Assembly (NCBI GenBank): GCA_938020445.1
Contig: CALIIC010000048.1
Span: 51,593 to 115,592 of the forward strand
Direction of reading: 5' to 3'
Length of the DNA: 64,000 nucleotides
DNA from: an uncultured Flavobacteriaceae bacterium
Lineage (GTDB): Bacteria > Bacteroidota > Bacteroidia > Flavobacteriales > Flavobacteriaceae
Below are positions 53,961 through 62,953 of this stretch, in pieces. The notes under the pieces were generated by a model, which was given only the letters and a program-made list of their open reading frames with translations, had not been told where the DNA came from and did not search any database. The translations under genes were made by a program, and so were the position numbers. How positions within the stretch are numbered: the first letter of the stretch is position 1; every line of letters begins with the position of its first letter.

Positions 53961-54962
53961 CTATAGCCGTACCACCACCTTACCACAACTGTTTCCTCCC
54001 AGTAGGTATCGGGAAGCATCTGCTATCGATTCAATACCCTCGAAAGCGGTCGGGTCCACTTTTACCTTCAACACCCCTTTTTGGTACTGATCAAATAGAT
54101 AGGCCCTTCCTTCCGGCTGTTGTTCCCGAAATAGATGGTTCATAAAACAGCGTACGGAGGCTCCCTTCCAATAGATACTTTCATAGACCCTGGATGCGGT
54201 AATTTGTTCAAATTGGGGTGCCGAAAGTTCAGTGGCCAAACCGCTTACGACAAGGCGGCCAAGCGGCGCTAAATTTCCCAAAAATGCATCGAACATATGC
54301 CGACCGACCGAGTCAAAACCAACATCGATCTTATTCGCATACTCATCGCGCAATACCTCGGAGATATCTTCTTCACGATAGTTGACAATGCGGTCACAGA
54401 CATCCAAACTTTGTAACAATCGTACTTTTTCCGGTTTGCCACAAATAGCAACTACATGGCATTTTTTCTGCTTTGCCAATTGCACCACAATATGCCCCAA
54501 ACCGCCTGCAGCTGCCGAAACAACAATGGTTTCCCCTTCTTTTAATTCCGCCGTATTTTTCAATGCCAAATAGGCGGATACCCCTGTAGGGTTCAACGTC
54601 AGGTAAGCAGCCGTTGCTTCCGGAATTTTAATAGCATCATCCGCTTCAATGAGTTGGTACTCTTGATAGGCCGTACCTACTCTTACCGTTGAAACCGCTT
54701 GGCCCATTTGTACGTCTTTGACCTTGTTTCCCATAGCCACTACTTCCCCGACCGCTTCTACCCCAAAAACGTAGGGAAACCGTACATTGATATAGGGGAC
54801 GCGTCCTCGATACAGCTCGCGATCATACAATGCGTTGATTCCTATACAAGTGTTCTTTATCAAAAGCTGCGAATCTCCTGGAATCGGCACGTCGGTTTCG
54901 ACGATACGGGTCGCCACTTGAAGGGTTTCCGAAAATTTCGAAATGACCAGTTGCTTATTCAT
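53961..54962 (-). CDS. MDR-family NAD(P)H quinone/enone oxidoreductase
   Basis: I start at the ATG at 54962 (MNKQLVISKFSETLQ), which overlaps the upstream lipoprotein gene by 8 bp. The 333-residue protein has a GroES-like N-terminus without zinc ligands (PYVFGVEAVGEVVAMGNKV), and the Rossmann motif VSAAAGGLGHIVVQLAKQKK with DVGFDSVGRHMFD. It is closest to the zeta-crystallin/PTGR3-like branch that reduces enones or quinones. It is the last of five genes in a leftward unit that starts at the 59.15-kb operator. Confidence 0.87.
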   Translation of the reverse strand: MNKQLVISKFSETLQVATRIVETDVPIPGDSQLLIKNTCIGINALYDRELYRGRVPYINVRFPYVFGVEAVGEVVAMGNKVKDVQMGQAVSTVRVGTAYQEYQLIEADDAIKIPEATAAYLTLNPTGVSAYLALKNTAELKEGETIVVSAAAGGLGHIVVQLAKQKKCHVVAICGKPEKVRLLQSLDVCDRIVNYREEDISEVLRDEYANKIDVGFDSVGRHMFDAFLGNLAPLGRLVVSGLATELSAPQFEQITASRVYESIYWKGASVRCFMNHLFREQQPEGRAYLFDQYQKGVLKVKVDPTAFEGIESIADASRYLLGGNSCGKVVVRL

Positions 54963-55719
54963 CCTCCGCACCTTTTAAAACGAACAAGGCATCGGCCAGT
55001 TCTTCGTTTACTTCAAAATCAGTCCAAAAAACCTCATTGGCCAGGGTACCGTCATAGAACAATTCCACGCGACCCGATTGCAACCAGGAATATTCTTCTT
55101 TTGAAAAGAATTCGGAGTATTCGCGATGATGCCACCCGCGTGGGGTTTGAAATGCTACTTTTACGATTTTAAAATCTTCTTTATCAATCCCGAAAAAGGT
55201 CTCGCCCTTATTGGGGTCTACTACTTTTATCGTATATGCTGGCCTTGTTTTGACCGTGTCGTCTGCTACCAATTTTAGCGTATAGCCATCATCCAAAGCA
55301 TGGCGAATGGCCCCATAGCCGAAATTTGAGGACCACCGCGCATCTGCATCCGAAGGGTCTTGCTTTCCCCTAAGATCATAGGTGTTGGTACCGTCGAAGG
55401 TTACCACAAAAACGGGTATTGAGTCTTTAAAGGATTCTATGCGCACCTTTCCATTGGCGACGTGGGCATCATCTTTGGTACTTTCAAATACGCGCCACAT
55501 ATTATGGGTTTCATGTTTGCTCGCTTTTCCATCCCGATAAAAAACAGCATGGCCTTTCATGCTCAGACTTTTGGGTTTCTGCCAAAATGCACCGCCGGCT
55601 TTCTCATGTGCTTTTTGCATGATCTGGGCGGCGGTAAGTGTTTCTTTCTTTTTGTTCTCTTTGCAACTAAATAACAATAAGAACACGAATATGGTATATA
55701 CGGTTGCTTGTTTTATCAT
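54955..55719 (-). CDS. Hypothetical lipoprotein, LolA-like pattern
   Basis: A 254-residue protein with a lipoprotein signal (MIKQATVYTIFVFLLLFSCK, lipobox LFSC near residue 19). The mature part starts with TLTAAQIMQKAHEKAGGAFW and beta strands (SLSMKGHAVFYRDG, FVVTFDGTNTYDLRG, AYTIKVVDPNKGETFFGIDK). That LolA/LppX-like half-barrel pattern suggests binding of a hydrophobic ligand. Its start overlaps the CpcT-like stop by 4 bp. It is in the same leftward unit as two MFS transporters. The ligand is unknown. Confidence 0.68.
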   Translation of the reverse strand: MIKQATVYTIFVFLLLFSCKENKKKETLTAAQIMQKAHEKAGGAFWQKPKSLSMKGHAVFYRDGKASKHETHNMWRVFESTKDDAHVANGKVRIESFKDSIPVFVVTFDGTNTYDLRGKQDPSDADARWSSNFGYGAIRHALDDGYTLKLVADDTVKTRPAYTIKVVDPNKGETFFGIDKEDFKIVKVAFQTPRGWHHREYSEFFSKEEYSWLQSGRVELFYDGTLANEVFWTDFEVNEELADALFVLKGAEDE

Positions 55720-56465
55720 CTGTTTATGTATTCGTTACAGGGGGTTGCTTTTAGGTTGATAGTGGGGCCCTTGTCAGCCACACCGAATACCAGTTTGCCA
55801 TCGGCATCGGTTGCCATATCATCTAACAACAGTGCATCTCTTCGAAGAACCAGCGTTTCATTTAGGTACACCTGCGTTTCGAATCTATCGGAATAGTAGT
55901 TACAAGCGTTTTCTTTAAGATACCCTTTAAACACAGCTCCTTCTCGTTTCCAGAAAACATCACAACCCGGCTTTAGGAAAAAATCTTCCGGTTGAAGCTT
56001 AACAAATACCGCTGGATTCAAATGTCCATTTTTAAGTTTGCTCGGGTCTTTGGGGGTATAAATCCGTAACCGAATTGCCTGTTCGGTTTCATCGATCTCA
56101 AAAGCATAAATTCTTTGTCGATACAGATCATCTAAATCGTAATGTTGGGATTGCTGCGCATATAAAGTACGACCAGGAATAAAATCCAACGCTACCGAAT
56201 GGAATATATGATGCGTTTGTCGGTGCCTCCTTTCTTTTGGAATATTTTCAACTGCTTCTCGATAGACTTGCCGATGGTTATCGTATTCCCCCGGAAACCA
56301 TTCTAAGAGCATTTTAAGGTCTTTTTCAAGACGTTCCTCGGACACCGCCACAGTACTATCTTTTTTTACAAATGTTCGTGCATCATTCTTTACTGAATAA
56401 TTCACAGCCAGGGAAGTACTAAAAAGGAGCGGGAGCAGCGGTATGTAAAGTAGTTTATGCATCAT
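55716..56465 (-). CDS. CpcT/CpeT-like (chromophore-lyase fold) exported protein
   Basis: I use the ATG at 56465, which overlaps the MFS stop as ATGA; the longer frame to 56654 is a shadow extension. The 249-residue protein has a signal peptide (HKLLYIPLLPLLFSTSLAVN) and then the CpcT/CpeT layout: LLEWFPGEYDNHRQV, HHIFHSVALDFIPGRTLYAQQ, LDDLYRQRIYAFEID, KPGCDVFWKREGAVFKGYL and ENACNYYSDRF. CpcT/CpeT proteins attach bilins to phycobiliproteins in cyanobacteria and have a calycin beta-barrel. Homologues in non-phototrophs have no established role. Export and the catabolic context argue for ligand binding, not pigment assembly. Family recognition is by eye. Confidence 0.75.
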   Translation of the reverse strand: MMHKLLYIPLLPLLFSTSLAVNYSVKNDARTFVKKDSTVAVSEERLEKDLKMLLEWFPGEYDNHRQVYREAVENIPKERRHRQTHHIFHSVALDFIPGRTLYAQQSQHYDLDDLYRQRIYAFEIDETEQAIRLRIYTPKDPSKLKNGHLNPAVFVKLQPEDFFLKPGCDVFWKREGAVFKGYLKENACNYYSDRFETQVYLNETLVLRRDALLLDDMATDADGKLVFGVADKGPTINLKATPCNEYINR

Positions 56466-57727
56466 TTCATTTTTCTGGTTAAGGGGACCGGTCGTATTTT
56501 TGGAATAAAGAGCATGATGATCAAGGCGGATAATACATGTAAAAAAGCCACAATAACAAATACGGGGGAATAGGAAATGGTATCGACCAACCAGCCGATC
56601 AGCGGTGTGAACAACATGGCACCAAAGCTTCCGGCCGAACCGGAAATACCCCAAACAGATGCCGCATCTTGCTTCGGAAATAGGTCGATCGGCAGGGTAA
56701 AGAGCGATGATTGTTTGAATTGTGTTGCAAAGAGCGAGAAGCTAATTAATGCAATAGCCCAGTATGGAGATTCGATATACAAACATCCCAATACGGGAAT
56801 CACCAGGAAGGCCCCGACCCAAAGCACCCATTTTCGGGAAGCATCTAATGAAAAGCCGTTCTTTATCAAGCGACTCCCTGTCCAACCGCCCGCAAAGCTT
56901 CCGACATCTGAAAGAAGAAAAGGAATCCATGCGAACATGCCTATTTCCATGAGACTAAACCCCTTTTCATCGGCCAACCAAGAAGGAAGCCAGAAAACAA
57001 AAAAATAGAACACTCCATCGGAAACAAACCGAGAAAGCGCCAGCCCCCATACCTCCTTATGTTTTAAATAATGTAGCCACGGTAATTTGTTTCGCTTCTC
57101 CGCTTCTAATTGTCCGCTCTGAATATAGATCAGTTCTTCCCCACTAACACGCGGGTGCGCATTCGGTTCATAGTAAACCCATCGCCAAAGCAGTAGCCAA
57201 AAAAATCCCAAGGCTCCCGTCACTACAAAAGCCATTTTCCATCCCACGGTAAGAATCAACCAAGCCATTAGGGGCGGGGCTATGATGGCGCCCATTCCGG
57301 GGCCCATATTCAATATGCCCACTGCCTTACTACGTTCTTCCTTCGGAAACCATTCAGAAATAGCCTTCATGGCCGCAGGGTAGTTGCCCGCTTCCCCTAT
57401 TCCCAATAAAAATCGAAAAGCACCTAAACTGAACAATCCCTTACCAAAAGCATGCAGCATATTTGCAATTGACCACCATATGACGGCCAAAGAGAAGCCT
57501 TTTTTAGTTCCAAGTACATCGACCAACCTTCCTGAAACGATTTGCATAATAGCATAAGAGAGCAAGAATGCACTAACAATATACCCATATTGCTCGTTTG
57601 ACAGGCCGAGGTCTTCCCGGATAACGGGAGCAGCTACCGACAATGCTTGCCGGTCTATATAGTTAATGGTGGTCGCCAAAAAAATAGTCCCGGCGATGCC
57701 CCAACGAATGTTTGTACCCTTACGCAT
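56462..57727 (-). CDS. MFS transporter, anion:cation symporter (ACS)-like
   Basis: A 421-residue protein with twelve predicted membrane helices. The N-terminus ATTINYIDRQALSVAAPVIREDLGLSNEQYG is the hallmark of the ACS/hexuronate-transporter branch, followed by GRLVDVLGTKKGF (motif A), GIGEAGNYPAAMKAISEWFPKEERS and GMGAIIAPPLMAWL. Members import organic anions such as sugar acids and aromatic acids with protons. Its stop overlaps the CpcT-like start by 4 bp, and it begins 3 bp after the other MFS gene. It probably imports the island's substrate or an intermediate. Confidence 0.92.
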   Translation of the reverse strand: MRKGTNIRWGIAGTIFLATTINYIDRQALSVAAPVIREDLGLSNEQYGYIVSAFLLSYAIMQIVSGRLVDVLGTKKGFSLAVIWWSIANMLHAFGKGLFSLGAFRFLLGIGEAGNYPAAMKAISEWFPKEERSKAVGILNMGPGMGAIIAPPLMAWLILTVGWKMAFVVTGALGFFWLLLWRWVYYEPNAHPRVSGEELIYIQSGQLEAEKRNKLPWLHYLKHKEVWGLALSRFVSDGVFYFFVFWLPSWLADEKGFSLMEIGMFAWIPFLLSDVGSFAGGWTGSRLIKNGFSLDASRKWVLWVGAFLVIPVLGCLYIESPYWAIALISFSLFATQFKQSSLFTLPIDLFPKQDAASVWGISGSAGSFGAMLFTPLIGWLVDTISYSPVFVIVAFLHVLSALIIMLFIPKIRPVPLTRKMK

Positions 57728-57730
57728 CTG

Positions 57731-59002
57731 CTATGCGCCTTCAGTGACAGGTTCAGGTCCAAAAGTGCGGTACTTCCCTAAAAACAGAAGCGGTATGGAT
57801 CCTAGCACAAAGGCAAAGGCGGCGTATAACAATATTTGATCATAGCTACCGGTAGCAGTAAAAGACCTGCTGAATATATACGGACCAAAACCGGCTCCGA
57901 GGGCAAAAAAGCTATAGAGCATTCCGTAAATGGTCGAATAGTACTTCATTCCAAAATATTTAGACACCAAAAAGCCAAGAATATCATACTCTACGCCTGC
58001 GGCAAACCCAAGAATACAAATTGCGACCAGTGCCATGGAATAACTTACTTCTGGCTGAAAAAGCAGGTAACAGGAAATGGCCGGTGCACATAACAAGATA
58101 AAAGAAATCAAAGGCGCCCAAAAACGATCGATCAGGTAACCGCCTATTACCCGGCCAAGTAAAACGGAATAGCCCAAAAAACTGGCAAGGATCACGGCTT
58201 GGTTGAAGTCAAACCCTTTTGAACTCAACATTTTTTCCAGATTGGGGATAGGACCGCCTATTGCAAAGGAAATAGGGATAAAGGCCAATGCCAACAACCA
58301 AAACTTCTTGTCTTTAAAAGCCTCCCCCAGACTCATCCCATAGGTTTCGGTGGTCACCAAATCCGGAAATTCTGCTTTTAAATCAGCCGCTCTTTTTGCG
58401 ACTCTTTTATCATTTATATCCCGGAACCAAATAAAGGCGATGGGCAGGGCTATCAACAAAGGCAAAGCCCCCATCCCAAGATAGGCCATTTTCCAACCAT
58501 AGTTTTCTATCAAATAAGAGGCATATAATTTGGCCGCAGCTCCAAAAAGACCCGTTCCCATAAGGGTTACACCAAGGGCCAAACCACGGTTCTTATGAAA
58601 CCAATTGTTGACCGCTCGCGTCCATGTCATGGGCAATGTTCCCGCACCAGTAATAGAAAGCAGCGCCCAAAGTGTAAGATATAAGCCCTTGCTACCCGTA
58701 TTCAACGCAAAAGCAATAAAAGTGAGTCCGAATAAAAGTACTGCGCCCAAGACCGTCTTACGTACACCGTATTTATCTGCTACCAGACCAATCAACGGAC
58801 TCATAATAATGGCGGCAATGGTGAAAATCGGCAGTCCAAGCATCACATCGTCCATGCCCCAACCGAATTGTTTCGTCAGCGGAATGGCAAAAACCCCAAT
58901 GGTATAAAATGGCAAGGGAGACATTCCCAATCCGATACCAATTGCAGAAGAAAGGACCACTCGCCAGCCGTGTTTAAATTCGCTTAAGTTCGAAAAATTC
59001 AT
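57731..59002 (-). CDS. MFS transporter, OFA/monocarboxylate-type
   Basis: A 423-residue protein with twelve hydrophobic segments. The opening FKHGWRVVLSSAIGIGLGMSPLPFYTIGVF, SPLIGLVADKYGVRKTVLG (motif A) and TRAVNNWFHKNRGLALGVTLMGTGL are typical of the oxalate/formate antiporter and monocarboxylate porter groups. The likely cargo is a small carboxylic acid. It is the first gene of the leftward five-gene unit, with the 37-bp operator 150 bp upstream. Two different MFS carriers in tandem suggest separate uptake of substrate and by-product or a two-substrate system. Confidence 0.92.
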   Translation of the reverse strand: MNFSNLSEFKHGWRVVLSSAIGIGLGMSPLPFYTIGVFAIPLTKQFGWGMDDVMLGLPIFTIAAIIMSPLIGLVADKYGVRKTVLGAVLLFGLTFIAFALNTGSKGLYLTLWALLSITGAGTLPMTWTRAVNNWFHKNRGLALGVTLMGTGLFGAAAKLYASYLIENYGWKMAYLGMGALPLLIALPIAFIWFRDINDKRVAKRAADLKAEFPDLVTTETYGMSLGEAFKDKKFWLLALAFIPISFAIGGPIPNLEKMLSSKGFDFNQAVILASFLGYSVLLGRVIGGYLIDRFWAPLISFILLCAPAISCYLLFQPEVSYSMALVAICILGFAAGVEYDILGFLVSKYFGMKYYSTIYGMLYSFFALGAGFGPYIFSRSFTATGSYDQILLYAAFAFVLGSIPLLFLGKYRTFGPEPVTEGA

Positions 59003-59152
59003 AGTATATATTGTTTGTCTGGTTGGAAATTTCTTTTAAAATTAGACTCAAAACCAAGGTTTTAAGGTCTTTTTTGGTAAATTAAAATCGAAAAAATCCT
59101 TTTAAAACTATTGATTTTATTAGGATATGACCCGAAATTATTCATAAATTTA

Positions 59153-59189
59153 ATGATTAATCACATTAATAGTTAATTAAATTAACTAT
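59153..59189. promoter_or_regulatory. 37-bp double operator (MFS unit / LeuC2 unit divergent promoters)
   Basis: ATGATTAAT, CAC, core ATTAATAGTTAAT, TAA, ATTAACTAT. It lies between divergent units starting at 59002 (minus) and 59235 (plus). Leftward, a TAAATTTA -7-like box follows the outer arm. Confidence 0.78.
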
Positions 59190-59234
59190 TTTTAAGCATC
59201 AAAATAGAAAAGTAACCATTTTTAGTTAACAAAC

Positions 59235-59753
59235 ATGAGCAGGCCCGAATTAAAATTATTTCCGAAGCATGAAGGCATTTGGGAAGGAACATATAAAAGA
59301 ATAGGAGCGGATGGCAAACTGATTGACGAATGGAAAAGTCGCCTAACCTGTGTCCTACTCCCCGACAACAAGTACCATCAGGTAAATGAATACACTTGGG
59401 AAGACGGCTTTAAAGAATGCCTCGATTTCGGTGTGTGCCCGTTCAATGAAAAAAACGAATTGATTTTTGAAAATCCCCGCCTTAGCGGTAAGGCTTGGGA
59501 AACGGGGAGAAGTGTTGTCCTAATTTGGGAATACAAACATCGCCCCGGCATGATGTTGTTCGAACAAATTGACCTTATCGGAAATGATGACCATCGCATC
59601 AGGGTTTGGAAATGGTCTGAAGGAGATACCTTCAACGGCATTACCATGATCGAAGAACGAAAGGTTTGCGGCAAAGAAGGCATTGATCCCCAGTTTTGGA
59701 TCGATCTGCCAAAGAATAGAACCAACGGTCAGGCATCGAGATCCGATAGCTAA
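59235..59753 (+). CDS. Small lipocalin/DUF3598-like cytoplasmic protein
   Basis: A 172-residue protein without signal peptide. The pattern FPKHEGIWEGTYKRIGADG, SRLTCVLLPDNKYHQVNEYTW and SGKAWETGRSVVLIWEYKHRPGMMLFEQ is that of a calycin-type beta-barrel and recalls DUF3598-like proteins (by-eye resemblance only). Calycins bind hydrophobic ligands or catalyse isomerisation or hydration. It is the first gene of the rightward unit with LeuC2, amine oxidase and LeuD2, 33 bp before LeuC2. With the CpcT-like protein it makes two calycin-like proteins in the island. Confidence 0.6.
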   Translation: MSRPELKLFPKHEGIWEGTYKRIGADGKLIDEWKSRLTCVLLPDNKYHQVNEYTWEDGFKECLDFGVCPFNEKNELIFENPRLSGKAWETGRSVVLIWEYKHRPGMMLFEQIDLIGNDDHRIRVWKWSEGDTFNGITMIEERKVCGKEGIDPQFWIDLPKNRTNGQASRSDS

Positions 59754-59786
59754 CAGACCCCACAATATTAATACAACCACCAGCAT

Positions 59787-61055
59787 ATGGGAATGACCAT
59801 TACAGAGAAGATTATGGCCCGCAATAGCGGCCGCGAAAAAGTAGTCCCCGGTCAATTGGTATGGACAGACGTGCATACGGTAATGACAATGGACTATTTA
59901 GGGAAAACCTGTTTTGACAAATTTAGATCCTTGGGAAAGACCGAGGTCTTTGATAAAAATCGAGTGATATGTGTATCGGACCACTTGGTTCCCCCACCCA
60001 ATCAAAAGTTCGCTACCATGTTGAACGAGTGGCGAGCGGTGGTGAAGCAGCATGATATTACCAACTTCTACGACCTTGGCAGACAAGGAATCGCACATCA
60101 AATAATGGTGGAACAAGGGCATGTACTCCCAGGAAAAATAAGTATCGGAACCGACTCACATGCCAACACCTATGGTGCCGTGGGCGCCATGGGGAATGCT
60201 ATTGGGGTGACTGATGCCGCCGTTGCGATGGCCACTGGCAAGGCTTGGTTTCGAATTCCCCAATCGGTTAAGTTTAATATTACCGGAACATGGCAACCAT
60301 GGGTGATGGCCAAAGATCTAAGTCTTCATATCATGGGGATGATGCATTGGAACGGCCATTTGTTATATAAGGCATTGGAGTTTACCGGACCCGCGATCAA
60401 AAGCCTTAGCATGGCAGGTCGCATGACCTTGTGCAATATGACCGTCGATTTGGGGGCCAAAAATGGGATTATAGCGCCCGATGTAATTACCGAACGCTAT
60501 TTGAGAAATAGGACGTCGGATGCGTGGGACATGCTCGCAAGCGATGAGGACGCAACATATGACCAAGTGTACGATATTGACATTTCCGATTTAGGGCCCA
60601 CCATTGCGCTACCAGGAAAATTAGATGATACCGTACCGATCGACAAATTGATAGGCACTAAATTCAACAAAGCCTTTGTAGGCACTTGCACCAATGGGAG
60701 GCTGGAAGATTTTGCGGCAATGGCCGAGATTATGAAAGGCAAACAAGTGCATCGCGATGTAAATATGATTCTGGTACCCGCAAGCCAAACCGTTTATTTG
60801 GAAGCGTTGCGCGCAGGGTATATAGAAACCTTGGTAGAAGCAGGCGCTGCAGTTGACACCCCAAGTTGTGCCGCCTGTGCCGGCATTCATACCGGAGTGG
60901 CAGGTGATGGTGATATCGTATTAAGCGCAGGGAATCGAAATATGACCGGGCGCATGGGAAGCCGAAAGGCTGAAATCTATTTGACCTCCCCAAGCGTAGT
61001 GGCAGCCTCCTCGATACGAGGTGAAATTACCGACCCAAGAACCTTTGACATTTAG
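59787..61055 (+). CDS. Aconitase-family hydratase, large subunit, second copy (LeuC-like)
   Basis: A 422-residue protein with iron-sulfur cysteines in FVGTCTNGRLEDF near residue 298 and SCAACAGIHTGV near residue 360, plus GTDSHANTYGAVGAMGNAIGVTD. It differs from the first copy in many substrate-region residues: VSDHLVPPPNQK replaces IDHAAPSPNER, and MAKDLSLHIMGMMHWNGHLLYKA replaces the usual segment. Both Met1 and Met3 are possible starts. It should pair with the small subunit at 62429, separated by the amine oxidase gene. The altered sites suggest a different substituted dicarboxylate from the first hydratase. Confidence 0.9.
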   Translation: MGMTITEKIMARNSGREKVVPGQLVWTDVHTVMTMDYLGKTCFDKFRSLGKTEVFDKNRVICVSDHLVPPPNQKFATMLNEWRAVVKQHDITNFYDLGRQGIAHQIMVEQGHVLPGKISIGTDSHANTYGAVGAMGNAIGVTDAAVAMATGKAWFRIPQSVKFNITGTWQPWVMAKDLSLHIMGMMHWNGHLLYKALEFTGPAIKSLSMAGRMTLCNMTVDLGAKNGIIAPDVITERYLRNRTSDAWDMLASDEDATYDQVYDIDISDLGPTIALPGKLDDTVPIDKLIGTKFNKAFVGTCTNGRLEDFAAMAEIMKGKQVHRDVNMILVPASQTVYLEALRAGYIETLVEAGAAVDTPSCAACAGIHTGVAGDGDIVLSAGNRNMTGRMGSRKAEIYLTSPSVVAASSIRGEITDPRTFDI

Positions 61056-61070
61056 TCAAATCGCAGGTAC

Positions 61071-62417
61071 ATGAAAAGAAGAACGTTTATTCGGAATACG
61101 ACAGCGGCGGGTTTGGCTTTGGGCCTTGCTCCCCTTGCATGTGCAAAGCCTTCACTTGATACTGAAATAGTGATTTTAGGAGGTGGGCTTTCTGGATTGT
61201 ATCTCGCGTATCTGCTCGAAAAAGCGGGGAAAGAGTATATTCTTTTAGAAGGGAGTAATCGTTTGGGTGGCCGAATGTTTACCAGAAAGGATATCGATCG
61301 CGATGTGGGAGGAAGAGGCATTGGCGATAAATATACAGAGGTAATGAAACTCATCGAGGAGTTCAATACCGAGATGATCGACATTACGGACTATATGCGT
61401 TCCCCAACCGCTACCTATCTCGATGGACAGTTGTACGATAAATGGCCCGATCCGGCGACCAATCCAGCCTATTTACAATTTTCCGCTTTTGGAAAATCGC
61501 CTCAATTAACGGCCCTTGACCAATGGTATCAAAAACCCGAATTGGATGAGGTGTACAGCGCACTTTTAAAAAGAAACGGACTTACAGAGGCACAAATAGA
61601 TTTGGCAAATATCAGCGCCAATTACAACGACATCCGAAAAACATCGGCCATTAACGCTTATCATAGTTCCGCTTTTAGAAAATTCAATGGTTCCGAACGA
61701 ATCCTAAACTTCAAAGGGGGTACTGCCAATTTTATAGATGCTGTTGCCAATAGTCTTAAAAAGCAGGTCTTTACAGATAAAATGGTCACAAAAATAGCGG
61801 ACCAAAACGAAAAGATAGAGGTACATTGTAAAGACGGTAGTACCTATAGTGGCAAGAAAGTAGTAAGCACATTGCCATTCTCAACCCTGCGGGATGTTCA
61901 AATGAACGGCACTTTTAACACCAATCAAAAGAAAGCCATTCAACAGCTGGACTATACCAACATTACGCAAATACACCTGGAACATTCGGAAGCGTTTTGG
62001 GAAGAAGATGGACTGCCGGTAGACATGTGGACGGATACACCCTTGGAGCGAATCATGAACATGAGTTCCTCCCCTACCGAAAAACAGTTGGCATGTTGGG
62101 TTAACGGTACCGGAACCGCATTTTTTGACACGATGAATGAAGCGGAAATTGCAGCCTATACCATTAAAAAAATCAATGAAATTCGCCCGGCCTCCAAGGG
62201 CAAAATCGAATATCTGGGCCTACAGAATTGGGGACAATATGAATATAACAAAGGGGCTTATGTTGAATTTGGTCCTGGAGAAGCGGCTTGGTTTTTAGAT
62301 ATGATCAAACCGGCAGGGAATATGCATTTTGCAGGAGAACATACAGCACACGAATCACGCGGTATGGAAGGGGCCGCAGAATCGGCCAAACGGGTTTTTA
62401 ACGAACTAATGAACTAA
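61071..62417 (+). CDS. Flavin amine oxidase-family protein with Tat-type signal
   Basis: A 448-residue protein. The N-terminus MKRRTFIRNTTAAGLALGL is a twin-arginine signal and ends in PLACAK, a possible lipobox. The FAD motif is EIVILGGGLSGLYLAYLLE with LLEGSNRLGGRM, and the C-terminal FAD site is MHFAGEHTAHESRGMEGAAESA. The family oxidises amines or C-C bonds next to heteroatoms. It is located between the large and small subunits of the second hydratase (15 bp and 11 bp gaps). Export would separate it from the cytoplasmic hydratase, so it may act first, on the incoming substrate. Confidence 0.88.
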   Translation: MKRRTFIRNTTAAGLALGLAPLACAKPSLDTEIVILGGGLSGLYLAYLLEKAGKEYILLEGSNRLGGRMFTRKDIDRDVGGRGIGDKYTEVMKLIEEFNTEMIDITDYMRSPTATYLDGQLYDKWPDPATNPAYLQFSAFGKSPQLTALDQWYQKPELDEVYSALLKRNGLTEAQIDLANISANYNDIRKTSAINAYHSSAFRKFNGSERILNFKGGTANFIDAVANSLKKQVFTDKMVTKIADQNEKIEVHCKDGSTYSGKKVVSTLPFSTLRDVQMNGTFNTNQKKAIQQLDYTNITQIHLEHSEAFWEEDGLPVDMWTDTPLERIMNMSSSPTEKQLACWVNGTGTAFFDTMNEAEIAAYTIKKINEIRPASKGKIEYLGLQNWGQYEYNKGAYVEFGPGEAAWFLDMIKPAGNMHFAGEHTAHESRGMEGAAESAKRVFNELMN

Positions 62418-62428
62418 ACACGTATACG

Positions 62429-62953
62429 ATGATAAAAGGAACATGTTGGGTAGCCGACGACTATGTAATGGCGTATGACATTATCATTCAAGAATATTGG
62501 ACTTCGGCTATTGATGCCACTGAGAATAGCAAATGGGTAATGGCCGGGGTAAAAGAAGAATTCAATAAAGAAAATGCTTTTAAGGACCAAGGATACACAT
62601 TCATAGTAGCCGCACATAACTTTGCCGGTGGGGGCAAATCGATTGAGCATGTAATTACAGGGCTCATGGGAGCCGGTATTCAAGCCGTTTTTGCCACCAG
62701 TTTTGCCCGGTTGCAATTTCGGAATGCCATTAACTACGGTTTGCCATTTGTAACCTGTGATAGCATTAGCGAAGGCTGCGATACAGGAGATGAATTGGAG
62801 TACGATCCGGAAAGTGGTATGATTCGCAACCTTACCAAAGGAACACAGTTTCAATCGGTACCAGCCGCTCCCTTTGTGGCCGAAGTTGGTGAAGCAGGGG
62901 GCTTAATGAACTACATCCGTGAAAAAATAGCGAAGAGCGAAGCGATTGAATAG
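62429..62953 (+). CDS. Divergent aconitase-family hydratase small subunit, second copy (LeuD-like)
   Basis: A 174-residue swivel-domain protein recognised by FATSFARLQFRNAINYGLPFV and the C-terminal EVGEAGGLMNYIREKI. The two substrate-contact motifs are rebuilt: DTDRIIPGKY becomes YVMAYDIIIQEYW, and GCGSSREQAP becomes FAGGGKSIEHV near residue 64, removing the substrate-binding Ser-Arg pair. It pairs with the LeuC-like protein at 59787. The substrate must differ from isopropylmalate, and possibly has only one free carboxylate or a larger group in that pocket (inference). Confidence 0.85.
   Translation: MIKGTCWVADDYVMAYDIIIQEYWTSAIDATENSKWVMAGVKEEFNKENAFKDQGYTFIVAAHNFAGGGKSIEHVITGLMGAGIQAVFATSFARLQFRNAINYGLPFVTCDSISEGCDTGDELEYDPESGMIRNLTKGTQFQSVPAAPFVAEVGEAGGLMNYIREKIAKSEAIE

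Noticed and set aside
55716..56465. Phycobiliprotein assembly
   Set aside because: No phycobiliprotein, bilin synthesis or photosynthesis genes are present, and the CpcT-like protein carries an export signal.
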